Origin: JACMLD01 sp039919885
GTDB lineage: Bacteria > Bacteroidota > Bacteroidia > Chitinophagales > Chitinophagaceae
Assembly (NCBI GenBank): GCA_039919885.1
Contig: JBDSEV010000029.1
Location: forward strand, 1-64,000
Length of the DNA stretch: 64,000 nucleotides
Direction of reading: 5' to 3'
This document shows positions 42,465-50,981 of this stretch, in pieces. The translations under genes and the position numbers were made by a program. The notes under the pieces were generated by a model. That model searched no databases and was not told the DNA's origin. It saw only the letters and a list, made by a program, of their open reading frames with translations. Positions within the stretch are counted from its first letter, which is position 1. Every line of letters starts with the position of its first letter.

Positions 42465-45400
42465 ATGGATACGCCAACACAGCAGGTATTTCAAACTGCC
42501 AACCCCACAAGATGGCAGCGTTTTAAATGGGGCGGCCGGGTAATAGCATTTGTTTTTTTGCTGGGTATTACAGTCTTAATTATTTCATTGTGGAAAGACA
42601 GTAAGCCCGACGTGCCACAACTGAACGAATCACTTAAAAAAATACTGCGGCCTGACCAGCCATTTGCGGATAAGAACAAGCTGACAAAAGACTATGCAGG
42701 ATTCAGGCAATACATCACAGCCAAGTATGACCGCAAGCGGAATTTTTACCAGCAAGCCAATCGCCCGACCGGGACGCAAAACAATCCTTTTATCAGTGAG
42801 GCTACAGCAAAAGGGCGACCATTCAGCGATTTTCCCTGTGGCATAAGGGCAGCATTTTACGTAACCTGGAACCCGCAATCTTTTTATTCGCTGAAGAGCA
42901 ACATAGCAAAGATCAATCTTGTCATCCCTGAATGGTTATTTATTGATCCTGTTGCGGACACGCTTACCAGCAGCATAGACGCCCGCGGCCTGGCCGTTAT
43001 GAAAGAATCCGGTGTAAAAGTGATGCCAATTCTTTCCAACAACGTGAATAAAATATTTCGGGGCGACATTGTAAAACGCATTCTTAATAACCCCGTTAAG
43101 AAAGAACGGCTCATCAATGACGTATTAAAAGTTTTAACCACCAATAATTTTTATGGTGTTAATGTAGATTTTGAGGAACTGGATGAAGCCTCGGATGAAC
43201 CCCTGATTGCATTTCAAAAAGAACTCTACGAAAAGTTGCATGAGAAAGGGTTTGTTGTTACCCAGGACGTAATTCCATTCAACGACGATTATAATTTTCC
43301 GGAGCTGGCCAAGTACAACGACTATATCTTTTTAATGGCCTACGACCAGTTCAATGATGCTACCGGCCCGGGCCCCATCAGCGCGCAAAAATGGATTGAA
43401 GCCGCCGTGGAACAGGCCGCCAAAAATATTCCACCCGAAAAAATTATCCTTTGCATGGCTGCGTATGGGTACGACTGGATACATGGAACCGACCGCGATA
43501 CGGTGTCCACGGTTTCCTTCCAGGCAGCGTTGACCACCGCGCGCGAAAGTGATGGCAAAATTGATTTTGACAATGACAACTACAACCTGTTTTATAATTA
43601 TTATGATGACGAAGATATTGTGCACCATGTTTTTTTCACCGACGCAGCCACCAATTTCAATACGCTAAGATTTGCCACCGAGTCTGGCTTAAGCGGCGTG
43701 GCACTTTGGCGGCTGGGAACGGAAGATAGTCGCCTTTGGCATTTTTACAATAAAGACATGAGCAAGGAGGCACTTGCGCAATTTGATTTCAATGAGTTTG
43801 CTAAAGTAGATCCTATCAGCGAGCCCGACTACATTGGCTATGGTGAAATACTGGATATTGTAGGACTACCAAAAACAGGACTGATAAGACCGCAGGTAGA
43901 CAGCGCAGAAATGCTCATCAGCGAAGAAAATTACGACAGCCTGCCTTCGTCTTACGTCATTAGAAAATATGGGCAGCCCAAAGGTAAGCAGGTGGTGCTT
44001 TCTTTTGATGATGGGCCTGACCCCACGTATACGCCGCAGATATTGGATATCCTGGCAAAAGAACATGTGCCCGCATCTTTTTTCCTCGTGGGCATCAACG
44101 CAGAAAACAATATTCCGTTAGTAAAAAGAATTTACCAGGAAGGCTATGAAATCGGCAACCACACATTTACCCATCCCAATATTGCGGCAGTGAGTATTAA
44201 GAGAGCCAATATTGAAATGGAAACTACACGCATTCTCATTGAAGCTATCACTGGTCATTCCACTATTTTATTCAGGGCGCCTTTCAATGCAGATTTTGAA
44301 CCCGGCACCGTAGATGAACTGATACCAGTAGCACTGGCCCGCAAAAAAAATTATTTAGACATCGGTGAATCGATTGATCCGGAAGACTGGCAGCCGGGTG
44401 TAAGTGCAGACACCATCGTGGCAAGGGTTATCAAAATAAAAAAACAACTGGATGCAAATGATATCAACGGCGGTATTATATTATTGCATGATGCCGGTGG
44501 CGATACCAGGAAAGAGACCGTTACCGCACTTCCAAGAATCATTAAATATTTTAAAGACAACGGCTACCAGTTCACCACCATTGCCGACTTATTGCACAAA
44601 AAACGAGATGACCTGATGCCGCCGGTGCCAAAAGGAAACGGCTACTACCTTATCCAGTTCAACTATTTTTTAGCAGAATTCGGTTACTGGGGCGGACACC
44701 TGCTTTCCTCCCTGTTTATTGTATTTATTGTACTGTCGCTGGTTAGAATTTTTATCATGGCTATATTGGCGGCCATCCAGCACAATAAGGAAAAAAAAGA
44801 AAATATAATTCCTTCGTGGGCATCGGGTAACACTGCCGCACCGCTGGTGAGCATTATTGTGCCGGCATTCAACGAGGAAGTAAATGCCGTTGGTTCGCTC
44901 AATAATTTATTAAAAACAGACTATTCCAATTTTGAAATCATTTTTATAGATGATGGCAGTAAAGACAGTACGTTTGAAAAAGTAAGTGCGGCATTTAAAG
45001 GCAACCCTGCCATGCGGATCTTTACCAAACCGAACGGCGGTAAAGCCTCCGCCCTCAATTACGGCATACTGCAGTCGGCAGCCGATTACGTAGTATGTAT
45101 TGATGCCGATACAAAACTGTTGCCCAATGCTGTTGCCCTCCTGATGCGCCATTTTGATGAGCAATCAGTAACAGGCAAAAATAAAACCGGCGCGGTAGCA
45201 GGTAATGTAAAAGTGGGGAACGAAGTAAATGCCATTACGCGCTGGCAGGCAATAGAATATATTACCAGCCAGAATTTTGACCGAAAGGCTTTTGCTGCTG
45301 TTAACGCTGTTACGGTAGTACCCGGTGCCATTGGAGCTTTCCGCAAAAAAGCGCTGGAGGAAGCGGGCGGTTTTACCACGGACACGCTGGCGGAAGACTG

Positions 45401-45932
45401 CGATTTGACGGTGCGCATACTGCGTTGCGGGTATACGATCAAAAACGATAACAATGCCATTGCCATGACGGAAGCGCCGGAAACCGTAAAGATGTTTCTG
45501 AAACAACGGTTCCGGTGGAGTTTTGGTGTGATGCAGACATTCTGGAAAAACCGGGATGCGCTGTTTAACTGGAAATACAAATGGCTTGGCTGGATTGCTT
45601 TGCCCAATATACTCATCTTTCAATTTATCATTCCCACCATTGCGCCGCTTGCAGATATCTTTATGATAATTGGTATATGGGGCGGTAACGGAGAAAAAAT
45701 CTTACTTTATTATTTCGCATTCATGGTGGTGGACGCAGCTGTTTCCATCCTGGCTTTTAGTTATGAAAAAGAGAAGCTGAGCAAACTTATCTGGCTGATA
45801 CCCCAGCGGTTTGCGTACCGGTGGCTGATGTACTATGTGCTGTTTAAATCTTACCGAAAAGCCTTCAAAGGTGAGCTGCAGCATTGGGGCGTGCTCAAAC
45901 GAACCGGCAATGTAAAAGAGATTGAAGCGTAA
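42465..45932 (+). CDS. Trifunctional GH18-like / NodB deacetylase / GT2 polysaccharide synthase
   Basis: An 1155-residue membrane protein with three enzyme modules in one chain. Residues about 26-44 are a membrane helix. About 100-460 form a GH18-like TIM barrel with the catalytic signature GVNVDFEEL (Asp235, Glu237). About 505-690 are a NodB polysaccharide deacetylase with SFDDGPD (Asp515/516) and the metal pair in GNHTFTH (His566, His570), plus FRAPFNADFEP. A membrane helix near 745-770 is followed by a processive GT2 (about 790-1030): SIIVPAFNEE, FIDDGSKDS, DADTKL, EDCDLTV and the QRFRW motif (1014-1018), and then C-terminal helices. By analogy with PgaB plus PgaC it probably polymerises a beta-linked N-acetylhexosamine polymer and trims or deacetylates it during export. 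The polymer itself cannot be identified. Confidence 0.9.
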   Translation: MDTPTQQVFQTANPTRWQRFKWGGRVIAFVFLLGITVLIISLWKDSKPDVPQLNESLKKILRPDQPFADKNKLTKDYAGFRQYITAKYDRKRNFYQQANRPTGTQNNPFISEATAKGRPFSDFPCGIRAAFYVTWNPQSFYSLKSNIAKINLVIPEWLFIDPVADTLTSSIDARGLAVMKESGVKVMPILSNNVNKIFRGDIVKRILNNPVKKERLINDVLKVLTTNNFYGVNVDFEELDEASDEPLIAFQKELYEKLHEKGFVVTQDVIPFNDDYNFPELAKYNDYIFLMAYDQFNDATGPGPISAQKWIEAAVEQAAKNIPPEKIILCMAAYGYDWIHGTDRDTVSTVSFQAALTTARESDGKIDFDNDNYNLFYNYYDDEDIVHHVFFTDAATNFNTLRFATESGLSGVALWRLGTEDSRLWHFYNKDMSKEALAQFDFNEFAKVDPISEPDYIGYGEILDIVGLPKTGLIRPQVDSAEMLISEENYDSLPSSYVIRKYGQPKGKQVVLSFDDGPDPTYTPQILDILAKEHVPASFFLVGINAENNIPLVKRIYQEGYEIGNHTFTHPNIAAVSIKRANIEMETTRILIEAITGHSTILFRAPFNADFEPGTVDELIPVALARKKNYLDIGESIDPEDWQPGVSADTIVARVIKIKKQLDANDINGGIILLHDAGGDTRKETVTALPRIIKYFKDNGYQFTTIADLLHKKRDDLMPPVPKGNGYYLIQFNYFLAEFGYWGGHLLSSLFIVFIVLSLVRIFIMAILAAIQHNKEKKENIIPSWASGNTAAPLVSIIVPAFNEEVNAVGSLNNLLKTDYSNFEIIFIDDGSKDSTFEKVSAAFKGNPAMRIFTKPNGGKASALNYGILQSAADYVVCIDADTKLLPNAVALLMRHFDEQSVTGKNKTGAVAGNVKVGNEVNAITRWQAIEYITSQNFDRKAFAAVNAVTVVPGAIGAFRKKALEEAGGFTTDTLAEDCDLTVRILRCGYTIKNDNNAIAMTEAPETVKMFLKQRFRWSFGVMQTFWKNRDALFNWKYKWLGWIALPNILIFQFIIPTIAPLADIFMIIGIWGGNGEKILLYYFAFMVVDAAVSILAFSYEKEKLSKLIWLIPQRFAYRWLMYYVLFKSYRKAFKGELQHWGVLKRTGNVKEIEA

Positions 45933-46161
45933 CCACATTAACCGAACGCAAATGTTTTATCCAACCATTTGTATGCAAAAAAAGATGGTATTGCGTGGAT
46001 ATTGATTCATCAGCAGCCTTCCTTCTTTAAAATGGGAGCGCCGCTTAGAAAAGCGGCGCATAAACCCTAAAAAGAACCCTCTATTACTACTATTTTTATA
46101 CTTTTAGTTGCTTTTGCTAAGGTGAGTAAGTATTTACCCCCGGTAAAATTTTGGAGGGTCG
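45933..46161. other. Intergenic region upstream of the sensor kinase
   Basis: No gene is seen. It contains the hairpin at 46038-46059, and AT-rich sequence leading into the TTAAC boxes. Confidence 0.5.
46038..46059. terminator. Strong hairpin behind the polysaccharide synthase gene
   Basis: GCGCCGCTT (46038-46046) and AAGCGGCGC (46051-46059) form a perfect 9-bp stem with an AGAA loop. A U-tract is lacking on the plus strand, so it is an atypical terminator or an RNA-stabilising 3' structure. Confidence 0.5.
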
Positions 46162-46205
46162 TTAACCGCAGTTTAACCAGTGTTAACACTTAACCGCCGT
46201 TTAAC
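46162..46205 (+). promoter_or_regulatory. Response-regulator box (TTAAC direct repeats) before the sensor kinase
   Basis: TTAAC occurs at 46162, 46173, 46183, 46190 and 46201. Two pairs have the form TTAACCGCMGTTTAAC with an exact 11-base period (46162/46173 and 46190/46201), the spacing used by PhoB/OmpR-family regulators. A CAGTTTTG sequence (46209-46216), one base off the -7 consensus, follows directly. The same box stands before the efflux operon. Confidence 0.7.
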
Positions 46206-46272
46206 AAGCAGTTTTGTTCTGCGGAAAACATTTGTTCGCATATTTGTTGGTGCTTTATAAATTTTTCACGCT

Positions 46273-47556
46273 ATGCGCGCTGCTACCTTAAAATGGATGC
46301 TATTGTTGCTTACCCTCCTGGTGGGTATAATCCTGCTGATACAGCTTTACTGGATCCGGCAGGTGTATTATTATGAGCAAAAAGAATTCAATACCAATGT
46401 AGTAAAAAGCATGCGGGGTGTGTTTGAAGACATGCACATCAACGACAATCCCTCCACGCTGTTACAAAAACTAATTGAGCATCCCAATCCAAATACCTTC
46501 CTGGTGCGACTGGACAGCATCCCGCAAAAAGATTCGCTGATCAATTTTCTTTCCCTGGAATTTGAAGACTTTAATGTTTTTACAGACTGCAAAGTTGCCT
46601 TGTACAGTGACAGCGCAGGCGAGTACCTCTACCAGGCCTACCTGCCCACTGCTGCTGCCACGCTGGCGCAACCGCTCAATCACCCCAACTACACCGCAAT
46701 CGATTTACCCCTTATCACAAGAAATTACCCTTATTTACACTTGTTTTTCCCGCACCGGCAGCAATACATTATTCACCAATTGAATTTTTGGATTGTTACC
46801 AGCGTACTGCTGCTGCTGGTGCTAATCGGTTTTGCCGCCAGCATGTTCTATTTCTACAAACAAAAGTTTTTGAACGAGGTGCAGAAGGACTTTGTCAACA
46901 ACTTTACCCACGAGTTCAAAACACCGCTTGCAGTAATGAAACTGGCAGCGGGTGTACTAAGCAGTCCGCCAATTACAGAACAGCCGGAAAGACTTAAAAA
47001 ATACAGTGCCATTATTGCGCAGCAGACCGAACACCTGCAAACCCAGGTGGAACGATTGCTGAAAACAGCCAGGACAGATCAGCATGAACTGCTGCTGGAA
47101 AAGGAAGAATTTATTCCCAACAATATCATCAAAGATGTGTTGAGGGATATGGAGCCGTTGGTAAAGCAAACCAATACACGCATTGAATTTGTGCCCGAAG
47201 CACACAATACTACCATCCATGCAGACGAAAGCAATATTGCCATGGTGATTGTAAACCTGGTGGAGAATTCAATTAAATATTCAAAGGAGCCCTACGTGAT
47301 CATAACGACGGCTACCGAAAATGGGAACTACAGCATTTCAGTAAAAGACAATGGCATTGGCATTGAAAAAAAACACCTACGGCAATTGTTTAAAAAATTT
47401 TTCAGGGTACCCACTGGTAACGTACACAATGTGAAGGGCTTTGGCCTGGGATTGAATTTTGTAAAGAAAGTAATTGACGCCCACAAAGGAAAAATAATTG
47501 TAAACAGTATACCGGGTATTGGCACCGAGTTTAAGATAGTTTTACCAAGACAGTAA
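46273..47556 (+). CDS. Sensor histidine kinase of the metal-efflux system
   Basis: A 427-residue inner-membrane kinase with two helices (LKWMLLLLTLLVGIILLIQL at 7-26; FWIVTSVLLLLVLIGFAASM near 172-191) around a periplasmic sensor of about 145 residues. HisKA carries the phosphoacceptor His213 (NNFTHEFKTPLAVMKLAAGV); the ATPase domain has an intact N-box (VNLVENSIKYSKEPY), G1 (VKDNGIGIE) and G2 (KGFGLGLNFVKKVI). It resembles Bacteroides RprX. The regulator gene follows 68 bases downstream. No obvious metal-ligand cluster (His-rich or Cys pair) is seen in the sensor, so the signal is inferred only from the efflux genes behind it. Confidence 0.93.
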   Translation: MRAATLKWMLLLLTLLVGIILLIQLYWIRQVYYYEQKEFNTNVVKSMRGVFEDMHINDNPSTLLQKLIEHPNPNTFLVRLDSIPQKDSLINFLSLEFEDFNVFTDCKVALYSDSAGEYLYQAYLPTAAATLAQPLNHPNYTAIDLPLITRNYPYLHLFFPHRQQYIIHQLNFWIVTSVLLLLVLIGFAASMFYFYKQKFLNEVQKDFVNNFTHEFKTPLAVMKLAAGVLSSPPITEQPERLKKYSAIIAQQTEHLQTQVERLLKTARTDQHELLLEKEEFIPNNIIKDVLRDMEPLVKQTNTRIEFVPEAHNTTIHADESNIAMVIVNLVENSIKYSKEPYVIITTATENGNYSISVKDNGIGIEKKHLRQLFKKFFRVPTGNVHNVKGFGLGLNFVKKVIDAHKGKIIVNSIPGIGTEFKIVLPRQ

Positions 47557-47624
47557 ATGTGAATAACAAGCAGTTAACACCAATTGGTACAACAAATGTT
47601 TCAATTTTGTAGCACCTAAAAAGA

Positions 47625-48335
47625 ATGATTATGGCTACTAAAGCAAAAGTATTACTGGCGGAAGACGATGCGTCCCTGGGGTTCATCATCAAAGACGCGC
47701 TGGAGGAAGATGGTTACGAAGTGGTTCATTGCGCCGACGGACAAAGCGCCATAGACCGATTCAATAAAAACGAGTTTGATATTTGCCTGCTGGATGTAAT
47801 GATGCCAAATAAAGACGGGTTTGCGGTAGCAAAAAAGATACGGCAGCAGACAGATTTAATACCCATTCTCTTCCTTACGGCAAAGTCGATGGAAGAAGAC
47901 AAGATCAAAGGGTTTCAGTCTGGCGCCGATGATTATATTACCAAACCTTTCAATATGGCAGAGCTGTTGCTGCGCATGGAAGTGTTTCTCCGCCGTACTA
48001 AAAAAATGTATTCAGAAAAAGTACAGGAATTCCAGATAAGCAAGTTGAAGTTTTCTTACACAGACCTTAAGATTGTTTCTGAACAGGGTAGTTCCTCCAT
48101 GACACAAAAAGAAGCCGACCTGCTGAAATTTCTTTGCCAGCATCCAAACAAGGTACTGAAACGCGAAGAGGTGTTATTAAACGTGTGGGGCAAGGATGAT
48201 TATTTCCTTGGCAGGAGTATGGATGTGTTTATTACCAAACTGCGTAAACACTTTAAAGCCGACCCGGATATTATTCTTGAAACCATTCATGGCGTTGGGT
48301 TTCGTTTTAACGTTCCCTCGTTGTCTGCCGCATAA
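47625..48335 (+). CDS. OmpR/PhoB-family response regulator
   Basis: A 236-residue regulator. The receiver domain has the acidic pair AEDD (13-15), phosphoacceptor Asp57 in FDICLLDVMMPNKDGF, the conserved Thr/Ser in ILFLTAKSM and the Lys in DDYITKPFN. The C-terminal winged helix (about 135-232) has MTQKEADLLKFLCQHPNKVL and the recognition-helix region LGRSMDVFITKLRKHFKADP. Start may be 47625 or the in-frame ATG at 47631. Winged-helix regulators of this family bind head-to-tail repeats with an 11-base period, which is the spacing of the TTAAC boxes before the kinase and before the pump operon. A terminator follows directly. Confidence 0.95.
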   Translation: MIMATKAKVLLAEDDASLGFIIKDALEEDGYEVVHCADGQSAIDRFNKNEFDICLLDVMMPNKDGFAVAKKIRQQTDLIPILFLTAKSMEEDKIKGFQSGADDYITKPFNMAELLLRMEVFLRRTKKMYSEKVQEFQISKLKFSYTDLKIVSEQGSSSMTQKEADLLKFLCQHPNKVLKREEVLLNVWGKDDYFLGRSMDVFITKLRKHFKADPDIILETIHGVGFRFNVPSLSAA

Positions 48336-48359
48336 GCACTGTCAAAACTTTATTTTGTT

Positions 48360-48384
48360 AAAGCGGGGTTATTCCCGCTTTTTT
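48360..48384 (+). terminator. Rho-independent terminator behind the response regulator
   Basis: AAAGCGGG (48360-48367), a six-base loop, CCCGCTTT, and a run of six T residues in all (48379-48384). It separates the two-component transcript from the efflux operon. Confidence 0.88.
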
Positions 48385-48448
48385 AGTGCGCACCTACAGC
48401 ACCCGGATAACCAACATTTTGCGCTTCCCTATACTGGAATGCGCCTGC

Positions 48449-48485
48449 TTAACCGCTGTTTAACAAACGTTAATAACCACTTAAC
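48449..48485 (+). promoter_or_regulatory. Response-regulator box (TTAAC direct repeats) before the efflux operon
   Basis: Half-sites at 48449, 48460, 48470 (TTAAT) and 48481 recur every 10-11 bases. The first pair, CTTAACCGCTGTTTAACAA, differs at one position from the box at 46189-46207. The last half-site lies 12 bases before CAGCTTTG (48498-48505), a -7 element one base off consensus, where the -33 TTG should be. This arrangement suggests an activator-dependent promoter. Confidence 0.7.
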
Positions 48486-48529
48486 CAAAGACGGTGGCAG
48501 CTTTGCACCTCCAACAAAAAACAGGAACT

Positions 48530-49792
48530 ATGTATCACCGTCTTTTAAGCGTGGTATTTTTTATTCTACTAGCTTCTTTTACTACCCATGCACAAACCAC
48601 TGATTCCGTAAGGCTCACCCTTGCCGGAGCCGAACAGGTCTTTTTACAGAAAAACCTTTCTTTACTGGCGCAGCAATACAATGTAGACATCAGCAAGGCT
48701 CTGGTGCAACAGGCAAAATACTGGGACAACCCGGTACTCAACACCGACCAGAATATCTATGATGGCAAATTTTTCAGGCACAACAAAGATTTCGGGCAGG
48801 TGTATGTGCAGCTGCAGCAGGTAATTAAAACTGCCGGCAAAAGAAATAAGCTTATCCAGCTGGCCAATGATGACGTGCTGACCGCGCAGCAACAATTCAA
48901 CGACATCATGCGTAACCTGCGTTTTGTATTGCGCAACGATTTCGCCACGCTGAACCTGCAGTTTAAAACGCTGGCTATTTACAACAGTGAAATCGCCTCG
49001 CTTCAAAAACTGGCCATCGGAATGGATGCGCAACTACAAGCGGGAAATATTTCCCAAAAAGATAATATCCGGGTAAAGGCGTTGCTCTATAGTCTTCAGA
49101 CAGAAGCTGCAGACGTATTGCGACAGATAGCAGATACAGAAAAAGAATTCACCGTGCTGCTGCAAGTTAATGGCGATACCGTTTTTATACCGCTTAGGGA
49201 AGACACGGCCGCCATCACCATTCCTTACCCGTTGATGGCTTTATTGGATTCTGCAAGAACCAACCGGCCGGATATACAGTTGGCACAAACCAACTTATTG
49301 TCGCAACTCCATAACCTGAGTTACCAGAAAGCACTGGTAACACCAGACGTAACGATGGGCGTTGAATACGACCAGCGGAACGGCTATGTAAATAATTTCT
49401 GGGGGCTCGGCATATCACTTCCCTTACCGATTCTCAATAAAAATAAAGGCAATATAAAGGCCGCACAGGTGAGCATCCTGCAGGCCAATATACAAGTGCA
49501 ACAGGTACAAAATGCCGTGCAGCAGGATGTAATAGCATCCTACCACAAACTCACCGGCATACAACGCCTGCAACAATCTATCGCTCCTGACTTTATGAGC
49601 AAATACAACCAGCTCATGAAAAACATGGTACAAAGCTACCAGGAACGGCAGGTCGGTTTACTGGAATTTATTGACTTCTTTGACGCGTACAAGGACGCCG
49701 CCACCAAACAATTGCAACAACAGTCCACACTGGTGAATGCTGCAGAAGAATTAAACTACAGCACCGGCACAACCATCATCAACCTTAAATAA
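48530..49792 (+). CDS. TolC-family outer-membrane efflux protein
   Basis: The outer-membrane channel of a tripartite pump (CzcC/CusC position). The chosen start ATG 48530 gives a signal peptide (YHRLLSVVFFILLASFTTHA, cleaved before QTTDS); the longer frame from 48494 adds twelve unrelated residues. The 420-residue protein has two long heptad-rich helical repeats typical of the family (residues about 30-210 and 235-410). Family hallmarks include YWDNPVLNTDQNIYDGKF and GVEYDQRNGYVNNFWGLGIS, a beta-turn region followed by LPLPILNKNKGNIKAAQVSI. First gene of the pump operon; the adaptor gene follows 23 bases downstream. Confidence 0.93.
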   Translation: MYHRLLSVVFFILLASFTTHAQTTDSVRLTLAGAEQVFLQKNLSLLAQQYNVDISKALVQQAKYWDNPVLNTDQNIYDGKFFRHNKDFGQVYVQLQQVIKTAGKRNKLIQLANDDVLTAQQQFNDIMRNLRFVLRNDFATLNLQFKTLAIYNSEIASLQKLAIGMDAQLQAGNISQKDNIRVKALLYSLQTEAADVLRQIADTEKEFTVLLQVNGDTVFIPLREDTAAITIPYPLMALLDSARTNRPDIQLAQTNLLSQLHNLSYQKALVTPDVTMGVEYDQRNGYVNNFWGLGISLPLPILNKNKGNIKAAQVSILQANIQVQQVQNAVQQDVIASYHKLTGIQRLQQSIAPDFMSKYNQLMKNMVQSYQERQVGLLEFIDFFDAYKDAATKQLQQQSTLVNAAEELNYSTGTTIINLK

Positions 49793-49815
49793 CCCGAACC
49801 ATAAAAAAATTAATC

Positions 49816-50922
49816 ATGCAGACCTCCAAGCAATCTATTTTATTACTGATCCTCAGCGCCTGGTTGTTTTCCTGTAACAACAGCGACGCCGGAAAGACAG
49901 TTGAAAAAAAAGAAAAAGTATGTATCTCCGATTCCCTTGCTAAAATTATCCACCTCGATACCGCCGGCATTGCCAATATAGATGACGAATTAAAACTTTC
50001 GGGTGAAGTGAGTTTTAACGACAATAAAGTGGTGAAGGTATTTCCGTTCAGCAGTGGGCAGGTACTGGACGTAAAAGTTTCCGTTGGTGATAAGGTGGTA
50101 AAAGGACAGACCCTGGCCGTGATAAAGAGTGCAGACGTAGCGGGTAACTACAGCGACCTGTCTACCAGCGGCAACGACGTAGCCATTACAAAAAAGCAAC
50201 TTGACAATGCAGAATCGCTGTACAAAAACGGCATCTCCAGCGAAAGAGAATTCCTGGAAGCAAAAGAAAACTACAACAAATCCTTGTCTGCATCCAACAA
50301 AGTGAAAGAAATGATTGCCATCAACGGCGGGGGCCATACAACCGCCAATGGCGTATATATTATCACCGCCCCCATGAGCGGGTACGTGGTAGAGAAAAAA
50401 ATAAACAAGGGTGGTTTTATCAGGAGCGACAACAGCGACAACCTGTTTACCATCGGCGATATCAGCGATGTATGGGTATGGGCCAACGTGTATGAAACCG
50501 ACATCGCAAAAGTAAAAGAAGGCTACAAAGCCAAAGTGAGCACGCTGGCTTACCCCGATTCTTTGTTTACGGGTGTGGTAGATAAAGTAAACCAGATACT
50601 GGACCCTGTAACCAAGGTGATGAAGATTAGGGTGCGGCTCGCCAACCCGGGCATGCGGCTGAAACCCGAAATGTTTGCAAATATTATTATTGAAAATAAA
50701 GAAGGTAGAAAAATGGTCATGATCCCTTCCGACGGGGTAGTAACCGATAATGGAAAAACCTTTGTTATCATCTACCACGATAAATGCAACCTGGAACTGC
50801 GGGAAATAACCGTACTGAAATCCGTTGGCGGCAGAGATTTTATTTCATCTGGTATAAAAGAAGGCGAGCAGCTAATCGGGGCAAACCAGGTTTTACTTTT
50901 TAATGCACTGAAAGAAGAATAA
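49816..50922 (+). CDS. RND periplasmic adaptor (CzcB/CusB-like lipoprotein)
   Basis: The membrane-fusion subunit linking the RND pump with the TolC channel. The 368-residue protein starts with a lipoprotein signal ending LFSCNNSD (Cys at about residue 20). It then shows the lipoyl-like half-motifs GQVLDVKVSVGDKVVKGQTL and GGFIRSDNSDNLFTIGDISD flanking a helical hairpin (AITKKQLDNAESLYKNGISS), and the beta-barrel part YKAKVSTLAYPDSLFTGVVD. No His- or Met-rich metal-binding N-terminal extension is present. Confidence 0.93.
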   Translation: MQTSKQSILLLILSAWLFSCNNSDAGKTVEKKEKVCISDSLAKIIHLDTAGIANIDDELKLSGEVSFNDNKVVKVFPFSSGQVLDVKVSVGDKVVKGQTLAVIKSADVAGNYSDLSTSGNDVAITKKQLDNAESLYKNGISSEREFLEAKENYNKSLSASNKVKEMIAINGGGHTTANGVYIITAPMSGYVVEKKINKGGFIRSDNSDNLFTIGDISDVWVWANVYETDIAKVKEGYKAKVSTLAYPDSLFTGVVDKVNQILDPVTKVMKIRVRLANPGMRLKPEMFANIIIENKEGRKMVMIPSDGVVTDNGKTFVIIYHDKCNLELREITVLKSVGGRDFISSGIKEGEQLIGANQVLLFNALKEE

Positions 50923-50981
50923 TTGTAAACGAAACAAGGCCATCGTACTGGTTTATTTACAAATTCTCTTAACCCATCTTT

